NCBI GenBank assembly: GCA_002381185.1
Contig: DFOA01000003.1
Location: 63,969-127,968, forward strand
DNA from: Firmicutes bacterium UBA3553
GTDB lineage: Bacteria > Bacillota > Clostridia > Tissierellales > Sedimentibacteraceae
DNA: 64,000 nt
Reading direction: 5' to 3'
Shown piece after piece: positions 9,527-17,800 of the stretch. A program made the translations under genes and the position numbers. The notes beneath the pieces were generated by a model. It ran no database searches and was not told where the DNA came from. It saw only the letters and a list, made by a program, of their open reading frames with translations. Every line of letters starts with the position of its first letter. The stretch's first letter is position 1.

Positions 9527-10822
9527 CTATTCAAAGCACGCTCTTATTACAACAAGAATAATTGAAAATGCTGTAACAATTACTCCGTACTTCACTAAAT
9601 TTTTCATATCCTTAGATCTTGCAAGACCCATCTGACCTATCATATCTGCCTCAGGATAAGCAAACGATGTGATTTGTCCTGCGACAAGAAGTATCAAGGC
9701 CCACAAAGAGGGTGATATTCCAAGACTCTGAATAGCAGGCTTGAACATATTGTCCATTACGATATTATCTGCTGTTGCTGCTCCTCCAACTCCGAAAATT
9801 CCTGTCAAGGCAGCCACAAATGAGAATACAACCTTACTTTGAGATTGTAATAATGGATTTAACATTGAAACCAATTTTTCAAATGCTCCGACTTCTGCTA
9901 TAAAATTAATAAACGGATTAAACAGCACAAACATTACGAACAGCCACATCATGCGGGAAGCACCTTTTATAAACGTGTCAACCAGGTCATTGGGATGAAG
10001 CTTTCCTGCTAAACCTGTAATCATAGCTGATACGGAAATAACCAGTATTGCGTATGAAGATCCACTTTGAAGAGTTATGCCGTATGCAATCAATGCCAGC
10101 ATTGATAAGCCAAAAGCTAAAGCAGCCTTTTTAACATCGCTTCCTGCAACATATTCGTCCTTAGTCTTTTCAAAATTATCATATGCATAGACCCCTAAGG
10201 TTTTCTTCTGTACCCTGTTTGCCATAATAAATGTTATTGTTAAAACCAATACAGCTAAGGGAACTCCTGCTGCCGCCATATATTGGGCATAGGTTAAATT
10301 TGTAAGACCCATTATAGTAACAACCTGAGGTGTGTATGGTCCCACGAACATCCCCGTCAAACCGGCGCCCATAAATACAACTGCAACAGTAGAAGGTGTA
10401 ATACCTATTGTAGCAACCAGAGGTATTATAATAGGAGCAATAATTGCATTTGCACCTGCCAATGTGCCAAGCAGTGAAACAAGAATCGTCGAACTTACCA
10501 TTGTTGTTGCGATTGCCTTCTTTTCATTGTCCACTCCAATCCTTTTCACAAGGCTCATGACAAGGTATTCCGCAACCCCTGTTTTCTGTAAAACCGCTCC
10601 CAAACCTGATCCAAGCATTATGATAAACCCTATCATGCCTAAAAATGAACCCAGAGATTCGGCCATTACGCTTCCAAATGATGAAAATGGCTGCTTTGTA
10701 ATAATTGCGCTTAAAATAACACAAATAACAACATTTAATACAGGATTTAAATCTTTAAATGATAAAATAATATAAATAATTAATGGTACTAAAGCAAAAA
10801 TTGGTGATAAATTAAATAACAT
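9527..10822 (-). CDS. Multi-pass permease, ion-transporter-superfamily-like (possible peptide/amino-acid carrier)
   Basis: 431-aa integral membrane protein with about 11-12 hydrophobic segments arranged as two similar halves. Repeated glycine-rich motifs (MLGSGLGAVLQKTG, GTLAGANAIIAPI, GIFGVGGAATADN) are reminiscent of the NhaC/CitM/DcuC-like ion-transporter superfamily. I cannot assign a substrate. It is the first gene of a set with the beta-lactamase-like hydrolase (8-bp gap), PepV and the dipeptide epimerase, so import of a dipeptide, amino acid or organic anion is plausible. Confidence 0.6.
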   Translation of the reverse strand: MLFNLSPIFALVPLIIYIILSFKDLNPVLNVVICVILSAIITKQPFSSFGSVMAESLGSFLGMIGFIIMLGSGLGAVLQKTGVAEYLVMSLVKRIGVDNEKKAIATTMVSSTILVSLLGTLAGANAIIAPIIIPLVATIGITPSTVAVVFMGAGLTGMFVGPYTPQVVTIMGLTNLTYAQYMAAAGVPLAVLVLTITFIMANRVQKKTLGVYAYDNFEKTKDEYVAGSDVKKAALAFGLSMLALIAYGITLQSGSSYAILVISVSAMITGLAGKLHPNDLVDTFIKGASRMMWLFVMFVLFNPFINFIAEVGAFEKLVSMLNPLLQSQSKVVFSFVAALTGIFGVGGAATADNIVMDNMFKPAIQSLGISPSLWALILLVAGQITSFAYPEADMIGQMGLARSKDMKNLVKYGVIVTAFSIILVVIRACFE

Positions 10823-10927
10823 AATATCCTCCTGAGTTAATTAATATAGATTTGGTATTCGCCGTAGCTAAAATGTCTTTTTTCATGAAATCACTATGTA
10901 TATAATCACCTCCACATATTTTTAAAT

Positions 10928-10973
10928 ATAAAAAAACCCAACAAAAACAAATATACTTGTTCTTGCTGGGTTT
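10928..10973 (-). terminator. Intrinsic terminator for the DUF3870 gene
   Basis: On the minus strand AAACCCAGCAAGAACAAG pairs with a partner ending in TTGTTGGGTTT, followed by a run of T; 45 bp after the stop at 11018. Confidence 0.85.
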
Positions 10974-11017
10974 CATTTACTCCGACATAGTTTTACTAAA
11001 TCACATAAATAAAGCAG

Positions 11018-11338
11018 CTATTTATAGTATTTATCTTTAATATCCTGATATTTCTTTAAAGCATCTTTGTAAGATACTATTACGGCTTTTTGAGAAGTAC
11101 CGTGATAACGTCTTTTTATTTCTTGTTCTAAATTATCAAACTCTACAATATTTTTGCCAGTAAATAACTTTTTAATAAAATTCTCTGTTATACTAATTGT
11201 ATGAGTGCATCCTACATCAATTATTTCGTCTGTCTCTGCATCGATTTCAAATGCTATATAAAACGAATTATAAATTGTTGTAATGGCATTATCCATGTTT
11301 GTTCTGGATTCACCAATTATATAGACTGACTCCTTCAT
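11018..11338 (-). CDS. DUF3870 domain protein
   Basis: 106-aa soluble protein matching DUF3870. It begins YIIGESRT, has the central FEIDAETDEIIDVGCTHTIS stretch with a conserved Cys-Thr, and ends in a lysine-rich helix. In anaerobic Firmicutes the family often lies beside catabolic or transport operons, sometimes with sigma-54 regulators; its role is unknown. Here it is monocistronic with its own terminator, between the dipeptide module and the SLH protein. No catalytic motif is visible. Confidence 0.75.
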   Translation of the reverse strand: MKESVYIIGESRTNMDNAITTIYNSFYIAFEIDAETDEIIDVGCTHTISITENFIKKLFTGKNIVEFDNLEQEIKRRYHGTSQKAVIVSYKDALKKYQDIKDKYYK

Positions 11339-11470
11339 TAAATCACCACGATATCAAATGAAATCATTTTCTTACAGAAATATATTATATATTCCTTTTC
11401 TCAAAACTTCAAGATATTTTTAATTGTAATTTTATTCCAGCGTGTGAACAGTATTTACTACTCACAGTTA

Positions 11471-11547
11471 TCATCCTGAGCAGCAGCAAAGGATATCCTA
11501 TTTCTGAAAAATGGAGTTAGGACATTCATGCTACACACTCAGAATGA
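11471..11547. repeat. Small intergenic repeat element with terminal inverted repeats
   Basis: The 10-bp ends TCATCCTGAG and CTCAGAATGA are inverted with one mismatch. The interior carries TTCTGAAAAATGGAGTTAGGA (11501-11522 region), closely matched at 46391-46412 (opposite strand) and 58179-58204. It lies in the 250-bp gap between the DUF3870 and SLH genes. Confidence 0.55.
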
Positions 11548-11587
11548 CAACGGTCTGACACCCTTATTTAAGGCTGCTCCTCCAATG

Positions 11588-14479
11588 TTAATTCTCTGTT
11601 GCTTGTTTAATCAGCATATCTGAACCAGATTCTTCCGTCTCTCCCGGTTCATCTGGTTCTTCCAGTTTCTCCGGTTCTTCATTAACCTCTTCAGTTTCAA
11701 TGCTCTCAATATACTCTTCTTCAACAGCTTCCGCTAATCCTTCTATAAGCTCTTCTGCTGTTGCTACATATACATAGCCTACATCAGTGATTATATAAAC
11801 TTTTAAATCAGGATTAGTTATTACATCATCATCAAATTTAAGTGAATTTTTATTCTGTTTAGCAAAGTAACTGTAGGTTTCTCCATTATCTGCAGTATAA
11901 ATTATATTTCCGCCGAAGTTTTGAACATTAATATTTGTGCCATTATAATATACTTCATATTCATATGGGCTTTCTGTTTTAATTAATTTAGCTTCTACTC
12001 TCTTTGTATGAGCAAATCCGGCATTTTCTTCCTTGTCATGAACTATGTATGCTGTTCTGTTTGACCATGCTTTATCAAATTGTTCAAGCTTATATACTCT
12101 TTCCACTGTTTCATTCGTTCCAGCAAACGGGTCATTTGCTATTACATATTCTGCTCCGTCTATTGTTTTAAATCCTGTTACTAAAAATAAATGCCCGCCG
12201 GTTGTTCCCGGAGCTCCTTCTAAATACGGATACTTTTTATTGCCTGGGTCATTTGTATATTTTACACTTACTCCTACCGGATACCCCTTTGCTATTTCTC
12301 TTTTCAATCCATCAACAGTTGTATAATCAACATATGATTTATATCCGTAGCTTCCTGCTGATGCCATTGTAAATGCCCAGTTTCCAAAGCCATAATTAAA
12401 ATCGTAGTTGTTTTGAGCAACCTCCTCAGGCAGTAAATCTTCTCCCATTCTATTCATCATCATTGTTATTGTAGTTGGACTGCATATAGAACTTGCTATT
12501 CTGGGATCTCTTTTCATTTGTGAAATATTTGGAGTCGGTATTACCTTATTTAAGTCAGTTATATTTATTTCATCTTTAAATTCTTTTTCTATTGACTGTC
12601 CCGGCAATGTGTTTTTAAGAGTTCCGTGAAGATATCTTACCGTTGGAGTTACTGAAGGGTCCTTTGTATAGAGAGTTGCCTTTAACTGCACCTTGCTTGC
12701 TGTTTCTCCATTATTTCCTTTTATTGTTAATTCATCCACTGATATCTTCGCCAATGTATCTTCGCTGCTATATGAAAATCTTTCTATAAACGGCCCCCAT
12801 TCTCCCCATGATAACCAATCTGTCCATGTCTGTATTTCTTCACCATTTTCATCAAAGTGATTTACTAAAACCCTTGCCTGAATTTCAACATATGTTCCTT
12901 CCGGAGCATCACTGTTCCATGATGCTATCATATATTCAAAATACGGCACATCTATTATTTGTGATATATATTCTCCTTTTGCAGGGTATTGACCATTCTC
13001 TGCCTTTAATATTACAGCACCATCTCCGATATTTTCAGATAATGTTACATTGTTAAATTCAACGCCTGTTTCAAATTCTATATATGTCCCGATCTCAAAC
13101 TCATTTCCATAGGCTTCTATAGCACTTGGGGTTGTAGTATTGGAACTCTTTCCACCTCTGCTTGATGTTTTTTGCTGAGTTGAAGATGTTGTTATCGTAG
13201 TACCGCCTTTAACTTCCTTACCATCAATCTTTACTCCTTTTGCATTTTCAGCTACTACGACTCTGGTATTTTGTGTATTGACTACAACATTGTCGGCATT
13301 TACCTGGACATTAGCAACTTTTCCTTCACCATTGACAGCTGCCCCCTTACCATTAGCTGTTACTTTTTCTACACTGCAATCAGCTGAAACCTCTAATTGA
13401 GCATTTTTTGAATTAATTATCACTGCTCCAAGTATTGAAGTATTAGTTGCGGTCAGTTTAACATTTTCCCCTTCCATCGAAGCAGAGGAAATATTTGCAT
13501 TACTTGCAATTAATGTTACATCCGATGCAAGTACTTTAACTGATTCTACTTTTCCTTCAATTATAACATTATCATAACCATCTACTACAATTTCTCCAAC
13601 TTCCGTCCCGTCTCCTGCAAATACTCTTACTTGCCCATTCACACGAGCGACTATAATGTTCTTAACAGCAGATTTCCCTATTATCTTAATAGAATTTTCG
13701 CCGCCGCCACGAATTAAGATTCTACCGGTCACTGTTACTCCATTAAGAGTTATGTCCCCATCTCCAACTCCATCACCTATAATTAAGTCACCATTAATTG
13801 TTAAATTTTTTAATGTTGCACCTGCTGCATTAATCATAACATTTCCGGTTAAATCACCGGTGAATGTTCCCGGTATTTTTATGAAATTTTTTAAAAGGTT
13901 GTCCATAACTTGGGCAAATTCAGCTTTAGTTATATAACCCTTTGGATTTAACTTGCCGTCTGAACCAGCGATGTATCCTTCATTAACCAGCGATGAAATA
14001 CCTTCAATCGCCCATTTACTGATTAAATCATAGTCTGAAAACTTATTTAAAACGTTATTATTATCGCCTGATAATTTAAACGCTCTGGAAAGTACAACAA
14101 ATGCTTCTTCCCGTGTAATATTACTGTTTGGACTCAGTTTATTCTCACTTCCTGTGAACGTTTTCATAAAAACAGTTTTTGCCATTTCATCATAAAACCA
14201 TGAATCCGTTGATACATCTGTATAACTATCTAAAGCTGCTTGTTCATATGCACCAAATGCCCGATTAACTATAGTTGCCATTTCAGCCCTTGTTAAATTG
14301 GAATTTGGCTCTAATTTTCCCCCATAACCTTTCAGCAGTCCATTAGATACTGCATTTTCAAGTGCGGCTGTTGACCAGTCATTTGGCATATCTGAAAAAA
14401 CAGCAGCATGAGCATTTGTTGGCATCATTGTAAAAATCATTAAAAATGATAACAATAATGCTATTATTCTTTTATTCAT
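11588..14479 (-). CDS. SLH-anchored surface protein with beta-helix and C39-like cysteine peptidase domain
   Basis: 963-aa exported protein, probably held to the cell wall. In order: signal peptide (1-25, ending NAHA); three SLH domains (about 27-70, 83-130, 145-195); a repetitive beta-solenoid region of GDLTGNVMINAAGATL-like turns (about 200-425); a Ser/Thr-rich linker (about 425-450); a carbohydrate-binding-like beta-sandwich (about 455-640); a C39-family (Peptidase_C39_2) domain; and a Glu-rich tail. The catalytic triad is visible: C666 in SSICSPTT, H763 in TGGHLFLV and D783 in ANDPFAG. The peptidase may process surface or environmental peptides; this is inference. It is monocistronic. Confidence 0.85.
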   Translation of the reverse strand: MNKRIIALLLSFLMIFTMMPTNAHAAVFSDMPNDWSTAALENAVSNGLLKGYGGKLEPNSNLTRAEMATIVNRAFGAYEQAALDSYTDVSTDSWFYDEMAKTVFMKTFTGSENKLSPNSNITREEAFVVLSRAFKLSGDNNNVLNKFSDYDLISKWAIEGISSLVNEGYIAGSDGKLNPKGYITKAEFAQVMDNLLKNFIKIPGTFTGDLTGNVMINAAGATLKNLTINGDLIIGDGVGDGDITLNGVTVTGRILIRGGGENSIKIIGKSAVKNIIVARVNGQVRVFAGDGTEVGEIVVDGYDNVIIEGKVESVKVLASDVTLIASNANISSASMEGENVKLTATNTSILGAVIINSKNAQLEVSADCSVEKVTANGKGAAVNGEGKVANVQVNADNVVVNTQNTRVVVAENAKGVKIDGKEVKGGTTITTSSTQQKTSSRGGKSSNTTTPSAIEAYGNEFEIGTYIEFETGVEFNNVTLSENIGDGAVILKAENGQYPAKGEYISQIIDVPYFEYMIASWNSDAPEGTYVEIQARVLVNHFDENGEEIQTWTDWLSWGEWGPFIERFSYSSEDTLAKISVDELTIKGNNGETASKVQLKATLYTKDPSVTPTVRYLHGTLKNTLPGQSIEKEFKDEINITDLNKVIPTPNISQMKRDPRIASSICSPTTITMMMNRMGEDLLPEEVAQNNYDFNYGFGNWAFTMASAGSYGYKSYVDYTTVDGLKREIAKGYPVGVSVKYTNDPGNKKYPYLEGAPGTTGGHLFLVTGFKTIDGAEYVIANDPFAGTNETVERVYKLEQFDKAWSNRTAYIVHDKEENAGFAHTKRVEAKLIKTESPYEYEVYYNGTNINVQNFGGNIIYTADNGETYSYFAKQNKNSLKFDDDVITNPDLKVYIITDVGYVYVATAEELIEGLAEAVEEEYIESIETEEVNEEPEKLEEPDEPGETEESGSDMLIKQATEN

Positions 14480-14621
14480 ACATTCCCTCCTACCTTTTAC
14501 TTTATTGAACTATTATTAGTATAACTTAATTCGGGAAGCATGTAAATATACAAGGCGTTAACAGAGTATTAATATGCCAATATATTATTTACATTTTATC
14601 AGAATTTTTGCAGGTAAATAA

Positions 14622-14670
14622 TAAAAAAATACCAAGCATATTTTCCGTATGAAAACATGTTTGGCATTTT
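14622..14670 (-). terminator. Intrinsic terminator of the csoR-copA operon
   Basis: On the minus strand ATGCCAAACATGTTTTC pairs with GAAAATATGCTTGGTAT, followed directly by a run of seven T. Confidence 0.88.
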
Positions 14671-14681
14671 ATTTATAATGC

Positions 14682-14891
14682 TTATTTTACTTCCACTACA
14701 TCATAGCCTGCGTCTGTTACTGCCTTTGACAATGTTTCATTGCTTACTTCCTTTGTTAATGTAACGTCTGCTGTCTTGTTTGATAAGTCAACAACCGCAT
14801 TTTCAACACCGTCCACTGATTTTAATGCTTTTTCAACTGCTGCTTTGCAATGTCCGCAGCTCATTCCTTCAACTGTTAAAACTTTCTTCAT
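14682..14891 (-). CDS. Possible separately translated copper chaperone (CopZ-like) nested in frame in copA
   Basis: An in-frame ATG at 14891 inside copA is preceded by GGAGG (14899-14903) with 7-nt spacing, which is ideal for initiation. The 69-aa product MKKVLTVEGMSCGHCKAAVE... is exactly the size and sequence type of CopZ chaperones. A free chaperone may therefore be made from the copA mRNA in addition to the fused domain. E. coli produces a chaperone from copA by a different route, programmed frameshifting. Internal initiation here is inference from the sequence. Confidence 0.5.
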   Translation of the reverse strand: MKKVLTVEGMSCGHCKAAVEKALKSVDGVENAVVDLSNKTADVTLTKEVSNETLSKAVTDAGYDVVEVK

Positions 14892-17264
14892 TTCTTTTCC
14901 TCCATTTATATTATTTATATTTGATAAGTCTTTATTTATGACTTTTGAGTCATCACTGTTATTTATTGCGCCTGTTACCTTTTCCTGTTCTTCTGTCATT
15001 CTCACAGGCTTAAAGAATTTAAGCCTCAATGCGTTAGACACAACTGAAACTGAACTTAAACTCATGGCACCTGCTGCAAACATGGGATTCAATTTCCAGT
15101 TAAGAAGATTGAAAAACACTCCTGCTGCCAGCGGTATTCCTATTGTGTTGTAAATAAACGCCCAGAACAGGTTTTGCTTAATATTTCTGATTGTTGATTT
15201 ACTTAACTGCACCGCAGTTACCGCATCCAACAAATCGCTTCTTATTAATACTACATCTGCTGATTCTATGGCAACATCTGTACCTGCTCCTATGGCAATA
15301 CCAACATCTGCTCTTGCCAAAGCCGGCGCATCATTGATGCCGTCACCGATCATTGCAACCTTTCTTCCCTGTTCCTGGATTTTTCTGATTTCTCTTTCCT
15401 TATCCTGAGGCAGGACTTCTGCAACCGCTCTTGTAATTCCAAGCTGTCTTCTTATTGCTTCCGCTGTTTTTTTGTTGTCTCCTGTAAGCATTACAACTTC
15501 GATTCCCATAGCCTCAAATTCTTTTATTGCTTTTTGACTTGTTGGTTTAACAACGTCGGCTACTGCTATTATGCCCAATACATCTTGTTCATCTGCAAAG
15601 TATAAAGGAGTTTTTCCTTCATCTGCAAGCTTTGTGCTTTTTTCTTCAAAATCATTGATATTTATTTTCTTTTCATTTACAAGTCTTAAATTACCTATAT
15701 AATATTTTTTATTATTTACTGTAGCTTCCAGGCCTTGACCCGGTATTGCTTCAAAGTTTTTCACATCATACAAATCAAGATTTCTGTTTTTTGCTTCTTC
15801 AACCACAGCATCAGCTAGGGGATGCTCTGAGCTTTTCTCTGCTGATGCTGCAATTTTCAGCATTTCAACATCACTTATGCCTTTAGTTACAACGTCCGTA
15901 ACCCTCGGTTTACCTTCAGTGATTGTTCCTGTTTTATCCATGACAACAGTTTGAACCTGATGTGCAATTTCCAACGCTTCAGCTGATTTTATAAGTATTC
16001 CGTTTTCAGCTCCCTTGCCTGTTCCGACCATTATTGCTGTTGGCGTTGCCAGACCCAACGCACAAGGGCAGGATATTACAAGTACTGCGATTCCTATAGA
16101 CAATGCGAATTCAAATGATGCACCCAAAATCAGCCATACTATTGTGGAAATTACTGCTATTGAAATTACAACCGGCACAAATATACTGCTTATTTTGTCT
16201 GCAAGTTTGGATATCGGTGCCTTTGATGAGCTTGCTTCCTCAACCAGTCTTATAATTTGTGACAATGTGGTGTCATCACCTACATTTTGCGCCTCAAATT
16301 TAAAATAACCTGATTTATTTATGCTTGCACCGATTACCTTGTCTCCGACCTTCTTTTCAACGGGGATGCTCTCACCTGTAAGCATTGATTCATCTAATGA
16401 TGAATTGCCAAATGTTATTACTCCGTCAACGGGCACCGATTGTCCAGGCTTTACTATTATAATATCGCCCTTTACTACATCCTCCACAGGAAGCTCCACT
16501 TCCTGTCCGTCTCTTTCAACAAGAGCTGTCTTTGGAGATAAATCCATCAGTTTCTTAATTGCATCGGATGTTTTTCCCTTGGCTCTCGCTTCAAGGAATT
16601 TTCCCAATGTTATTAATGCCAGTATTACGGCTGCTGATTCAAAATATAAATCCATGGAATACTGCATTACCATATCCATATCCATGTGTCCCAGGCCATA
16701 GCCTATTTTATATATTGCAAATACTCCATATCCCACAGCTGCTGTTGTACCTATTGCTATTAAGGAATCCATGTTCGGAGAACCCTTAAACAGTGTCTTG
16801 AATCCCACCGTATAGTATTTCTTGTTTATTATCATGACCGGAAGTGCAAGTAAAAATTGTGTAAATGCAAATGTCATTGCATTTTCCTCACCGTGGAATA
16901 TATCCGGTAACGGCCATTTTAACATGTGTCCCATTGCCAAGTATAAAAGGGGGACCGCAAATATAAAGGAAATCAGCAATCTCTTTTTCATTTCATGAAA
17001 TTCTTTCTCTGCATCAGATTTTTGATCCGGTGCGGCAGCTTCCTTTTTTCTTTCTGCAGAAGATGCGCCATAGCCTGTATCCTGCACAACCTTTATTATA
17101 TCTTTTTCTGTCAGGACGGATTCATCATATTTGACAGTCATGCTGTTGCTTAACAGGTTAACATTAGCTTCTATAATTCCGTCAGTCTTGTTTATATTTT
17201 TTTCTATTCTTGCTGAGCATGCTGAGCATGTCATACCCGTAACATTAAATTTCTGAGATTTCAT
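14682..17264 (-). CDS. copA: Cu+-exporting P1B-type ATPase with N- and C-terminal metal-binding domains
   Basis: Exports Cu(I) across the membrane using ATP. With the start at 17264 it has 860 aa. An N-terminal HMA domain carries GMTCSACSA; then come the transmembrane helices, the TGES actuator motif, CPC in SCPCALG (ion-binding), DKTGT (phosphorylated Asp), and GDGINDAP. An extra HMA domain with GMSCGHC forms the last 69 residues, which is unusual: CopA metal-binding domains are normally N-terminal. The start is chosen for AAGGAG at normal spacing; the upstream GTG at 17273 overlaps that site. It follows csoR by 12 bp, so the two form one copper-inducible operon. Confidence 0.95.
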   Translation of the reverse strand: MKSQKFNVTGMTCSACSARIEKNINKTDGIIEANVNLLSNSMTVKYDESVLTEKDIIKVVQDTGYGASSAERKKEAAAPDQKSDAEKEFHEMKKRLLISFIFAVPLLYLAMGHMLKWPLPDIFHGEENAMTFAFTQFLLALPVMIINKKYYTVGFKTLFKGSPNMDSLIAIGTTAAVGYGVFAIYKIGYGLGHMDMDMVMQYSMDLYFESAAVILALITLGKFLEARAKGKTSDAIKKLMDLSPKTALVERDGQEVELPVEDVVKGDIIIVKPGQSVPVDGVITFGNSSLDESMLTGESIPVEKKVGDKVIGASINKSGYFKFEAQNVGDDTTLSQIIRLVEEASSSKAPISKLADKISSIFVPVVISIAVISTIVWLILGASFEFALSIGIAVLVISCPCALGLATPTAIMVGTGKGAENGILIKSAEALEIAHQVQTVVMDKTGTITEGKPRVTDVVTKGISDVEMLKIAASAEKSSEHPLADAVVEEAKNRNLDLYDVKNFEAIPGQGLEATVNNKKYYIGNLRLVNEKKININDFEEKSTKLADEGKTPLYFADEQDVLGIIAVADVVKPTSQKAIKEFEAMGIEVVMLTGDNKKTAEAIRRQLGITRAVAEVLPQDKEREIRKIQEQGRKVAMIGDGINDAPALARADVGIAIGAGTDVAIESADVVLIRSDLLDAVTAVQLSKSTIRNIKQNLFWAFIYNTIGIPLAAGVFFNLLNWKLNPMFAAGAMSLSSVSVVSNALRLKFFKPVRMTEEQEKVTGAINNSDDSKVINKDLSNINNINGGKEMKKVLTVEGMSCGHCKAAVEKALKSVDGVENAVVDLSNKTADVTLTKEVSNETLSKAVTDAGYDVVEVK

Positions 17265-17276
17265 TTGCCACACTCC

Positions 17277-17540
17277 TTATTTAGAAAATTTGTTAATCAA
17301 TGAAATAATTTCATCAATTTTTTCTTCCTCTTTACCTTGCTGAAATGCCTGTTTCACGCACATATGCATGTGAGCTTTAAGTATTTCATTGTTTGCTTTT
17401 CTGAGTATTGACTGAACCGCCATTAATTGATTAGAAATGTCAATACAATATCTATCTTCCTCAACCATTTTGGATATACCTTCTATTTGACCGGCTGCTG
17501 TTTTTAATAATCTATTTATACTATCTTTGTCAGCTCTCAT
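17277..17540 (-). CDS. csoR: CsoR copper-sensing transcriptional repressor
   Basis: 87-aa all-helical repressor of the CsoR/RcnR family. It keeps the Cu(I)-binding triad C32, H57 and C61, with the same 25/4 spacing as characterised copper-type CsoR proteins, rather than the RcnR or formaldehyde-sensor pattern. Copper binding releases DNA and derepresses the operon. A GC-rich near-palindrome lies directly upstream at the promoter, and copA follows after 12 bp, so autoregulation and control of copper export are well supported. Confidence 0.95.
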   Translation of the reverse strand: MRADKDSINRLLKTAAGQIEGISKMVEEDRYCIDISNQLMAVQSILRKANNEILKAHMHMCVKQAFQQGKEEEKIDEIISLINKFSK

Positions 17541-17557
17541 ATTTTCCTCCTGTCAAT

Positions 17558-17582
17558 ATACTCCCCCCGGGTGGGGGTGTAT
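17558..17582 (-). promoter_or_regulatory. CsoR operator
   Basis: ATACTCCCCC, a CGGGT centre and GGGGGTGTAT form a near-perfect GC-rich palindrome in otherwise AT-rich DNA. This is the typical CsoR box. It begins at the expected transcription start, 5 bases downstream of the -10 hexamer. Confidence 0.85.
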
Positions 17583-17586
17583 CATT

Positions 17587-17615
17587 ATAATATACCTGCC
17601 TTTCATTTTTGTCAA
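17587..17615 (-). promoter_or_regulatory. Sigma-A promoter of csoR-copA
   Basis: On the minus strand TTGACA (17615-17610), a 17-nt spacer and TATTAT (17592-17587) stand immediately upstream of the CsoR operator. Confidence 0.85.
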
Positions 17616-17800
17616 TAGTCAATTAAAATATTTTTTAGAACAATACTTACAATTCTAATTTGGTAATTACAGTGTCTGCCCTACTACCTGCTTTTAGAAG
17701 TCCTCCCAAAAATTAGAACGGGTATACTTGCATGTCTGGTATAAAATGCTATAATTATTATATAGTTTTTATATAAAAGTATTATGAAGGCGGGACTGAA

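Noticed and set aside
10332..10775. 147-codon plus-strand frame
   Set aside because: Antisense shadow of the permease gene; low complexity, no ribosome-binding site.
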